Below, piece after piece: positions 5,494-5,596 of a stretch of 5,596 nt of DNA (position 1 is its first letter; each line of letters starts with the position of its first letter). The stretch spans positions 73,376 through 78,971 of the forward strand of contig PAZD01000030.1 of the NCBI GenBank assembly GCA_002715405.1, read 5' to 3'. A model generated the notes under the pieces. That model saw only the letters and a list, made by a program, of their open reading frames with translations. It did not search any database and was not told the origin of the DNA. Source of the stretch: Acidimicrobiaceae bacterium. Lineage in GTDB: Bacteria > Actinomycetota > Acidimicrobiia > Acidimicrobiales > UBA8592. The translations under genes were made by a program, and so were the position numbers.

Positions 5494-5596
5494 GGAATCC
5501 CTCTATCAAGTCGAATATCTCTTGGTAAACCTAGAGCTTGCTCACTGAGATTATTGTGGTGCACCTCATCCGTCCCGCCACCTATCGAAATCGGGT
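5469..5596 (-). CDS. Acyl-CoA dehydrogenase, C-terminal end only
   Basis: The window's right edge cuts this gene. The last 41 codons are readable, from base 5594 down to TGA at 5471-5469. They read P-I-S-I-G-G-G-T-D-E-V-H-H-N-N, then L-S-E-Q-A-L-G-L-P-R-D, and end in D-I-P-K-G. This is the final helix region of FAD-dependent acyl-CoA dehydrogenases, usually I-G-G-G-T-S-E-I-Q-R-N-I-I. Such enzymes introduce the trans-2 double bond into acyl-CoA esters. His-His replaces the common Gln-Arg. The catalytic Glu and FAD-binding core are outside the window. The 3' end overlaps the start of the EthD gene, by 25 bases or by 4 depending on that gene's start, marking it as upstream in the same operon. 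Confidence 0.82.
   Translation of the reverse strand, partial: PISIGGGTDEVHHNNLSEQALGLPRDIRLDRGIPWKDIPKG
5499..5504 (-). promoter_or_regulatory. Shine-Dalgarno site supporting the ATG at 5493
   Basis: On the minus strand AGAGGG ends five bases before the ATG at 5493, a good ribosome-binding spacing, while the alternative ATG at 5472 has only GGAAAG some 13 bases away plus an AAAGG that touches the codon. The site lies inside the dehydrogenase coding sequence (Asp-Arg-Gly codons), so its resemblance may be fortuitous. Confidence 0.45.

Noticed and set aside
1..5596. Mobile element, phage, CRISPR or toxin-antitoxin system
   Set aside because: No transposase, integrase, repeat-spacer array, tRNA, attachment-like repeat or small toxin/antitoxin pair was seen; composition looks even across the window by eye.

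Overview
The window looks like an actinobacterial chromosome segment that is AT-richer than usual for the phylum. The best lineage marker is the small membrane protein at 2154-2531, whose W-Y-x-D-P...R-x-W-D-G-x-x-W-T core is the DUF2510 domain, found mostly in Actinobacteria. GTG starts, and start codons lying directly at the expected transcription start of a TANNNT -10 box (leaderless geometry), fit this. A moderate-GC Acidimicrobiia-type genome is a guess from these traits plus the lipid-catabolism gene content; the sequence alone does not prove it.

Layout. (1) 1-873, plus strand: the 3' end of a MaoC-type (R)-enoyl-CoA hydratase, then a complete msrA six bases downstream. (2) 892-2531, minus strand: a DUF2510 membrane protein followed by an envelope protein made of a membrane anchor, BON-like repeats, a fasciclin (FAS1) domain and an OmpA-type peptidoglycan-binding domain. 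(3) 2532-2669: the only true intergenic region (138 bp), a divergent promoter region. (4) 2670-3704, plus strand: an aminoglycoside-phosphotransferase-fold kinase of the ACAD10/ACAD11/LvaA-like group. (5) 3701-5596, minus strand: a tightly packed run whose transcription order is acyl-CoA dehydrogenase (only its C-terminal 41 codons are in the window), EthD-domain protein, microsomal-type epoxide hydrolase, joined by overlapping start and stop codons.

How the genes fit together. The hydratase, acyl-CoA dehydrogenase, APH-fold kinase and epoxide hydrolase all belong to families that act on acyl-CoA or lipid-like carbon skeletons, so the surroundings look like a region for breaking down fatty acids or hydrophobic compounds. 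MsrA (oxidized methionine repair) and the DUF2510/OmpA-FAS1 envelope pair appear to be housekeeping or surface genes set within it. The convergent gene pairs are packed with almost no space: 18 bp at 874-891, and a 3-base stop-codon overlap at 3702-3703 and its flanks.

No RNA gene, insertion sequence, CRISPR array or phage-like feature was seen. No clear undescribed system is evident. The best leads are the envelope protein's domain architecture, the half-uncharacterized EthD protein coupled to an epoxide hydrolase, and the paired leaderless promoters.
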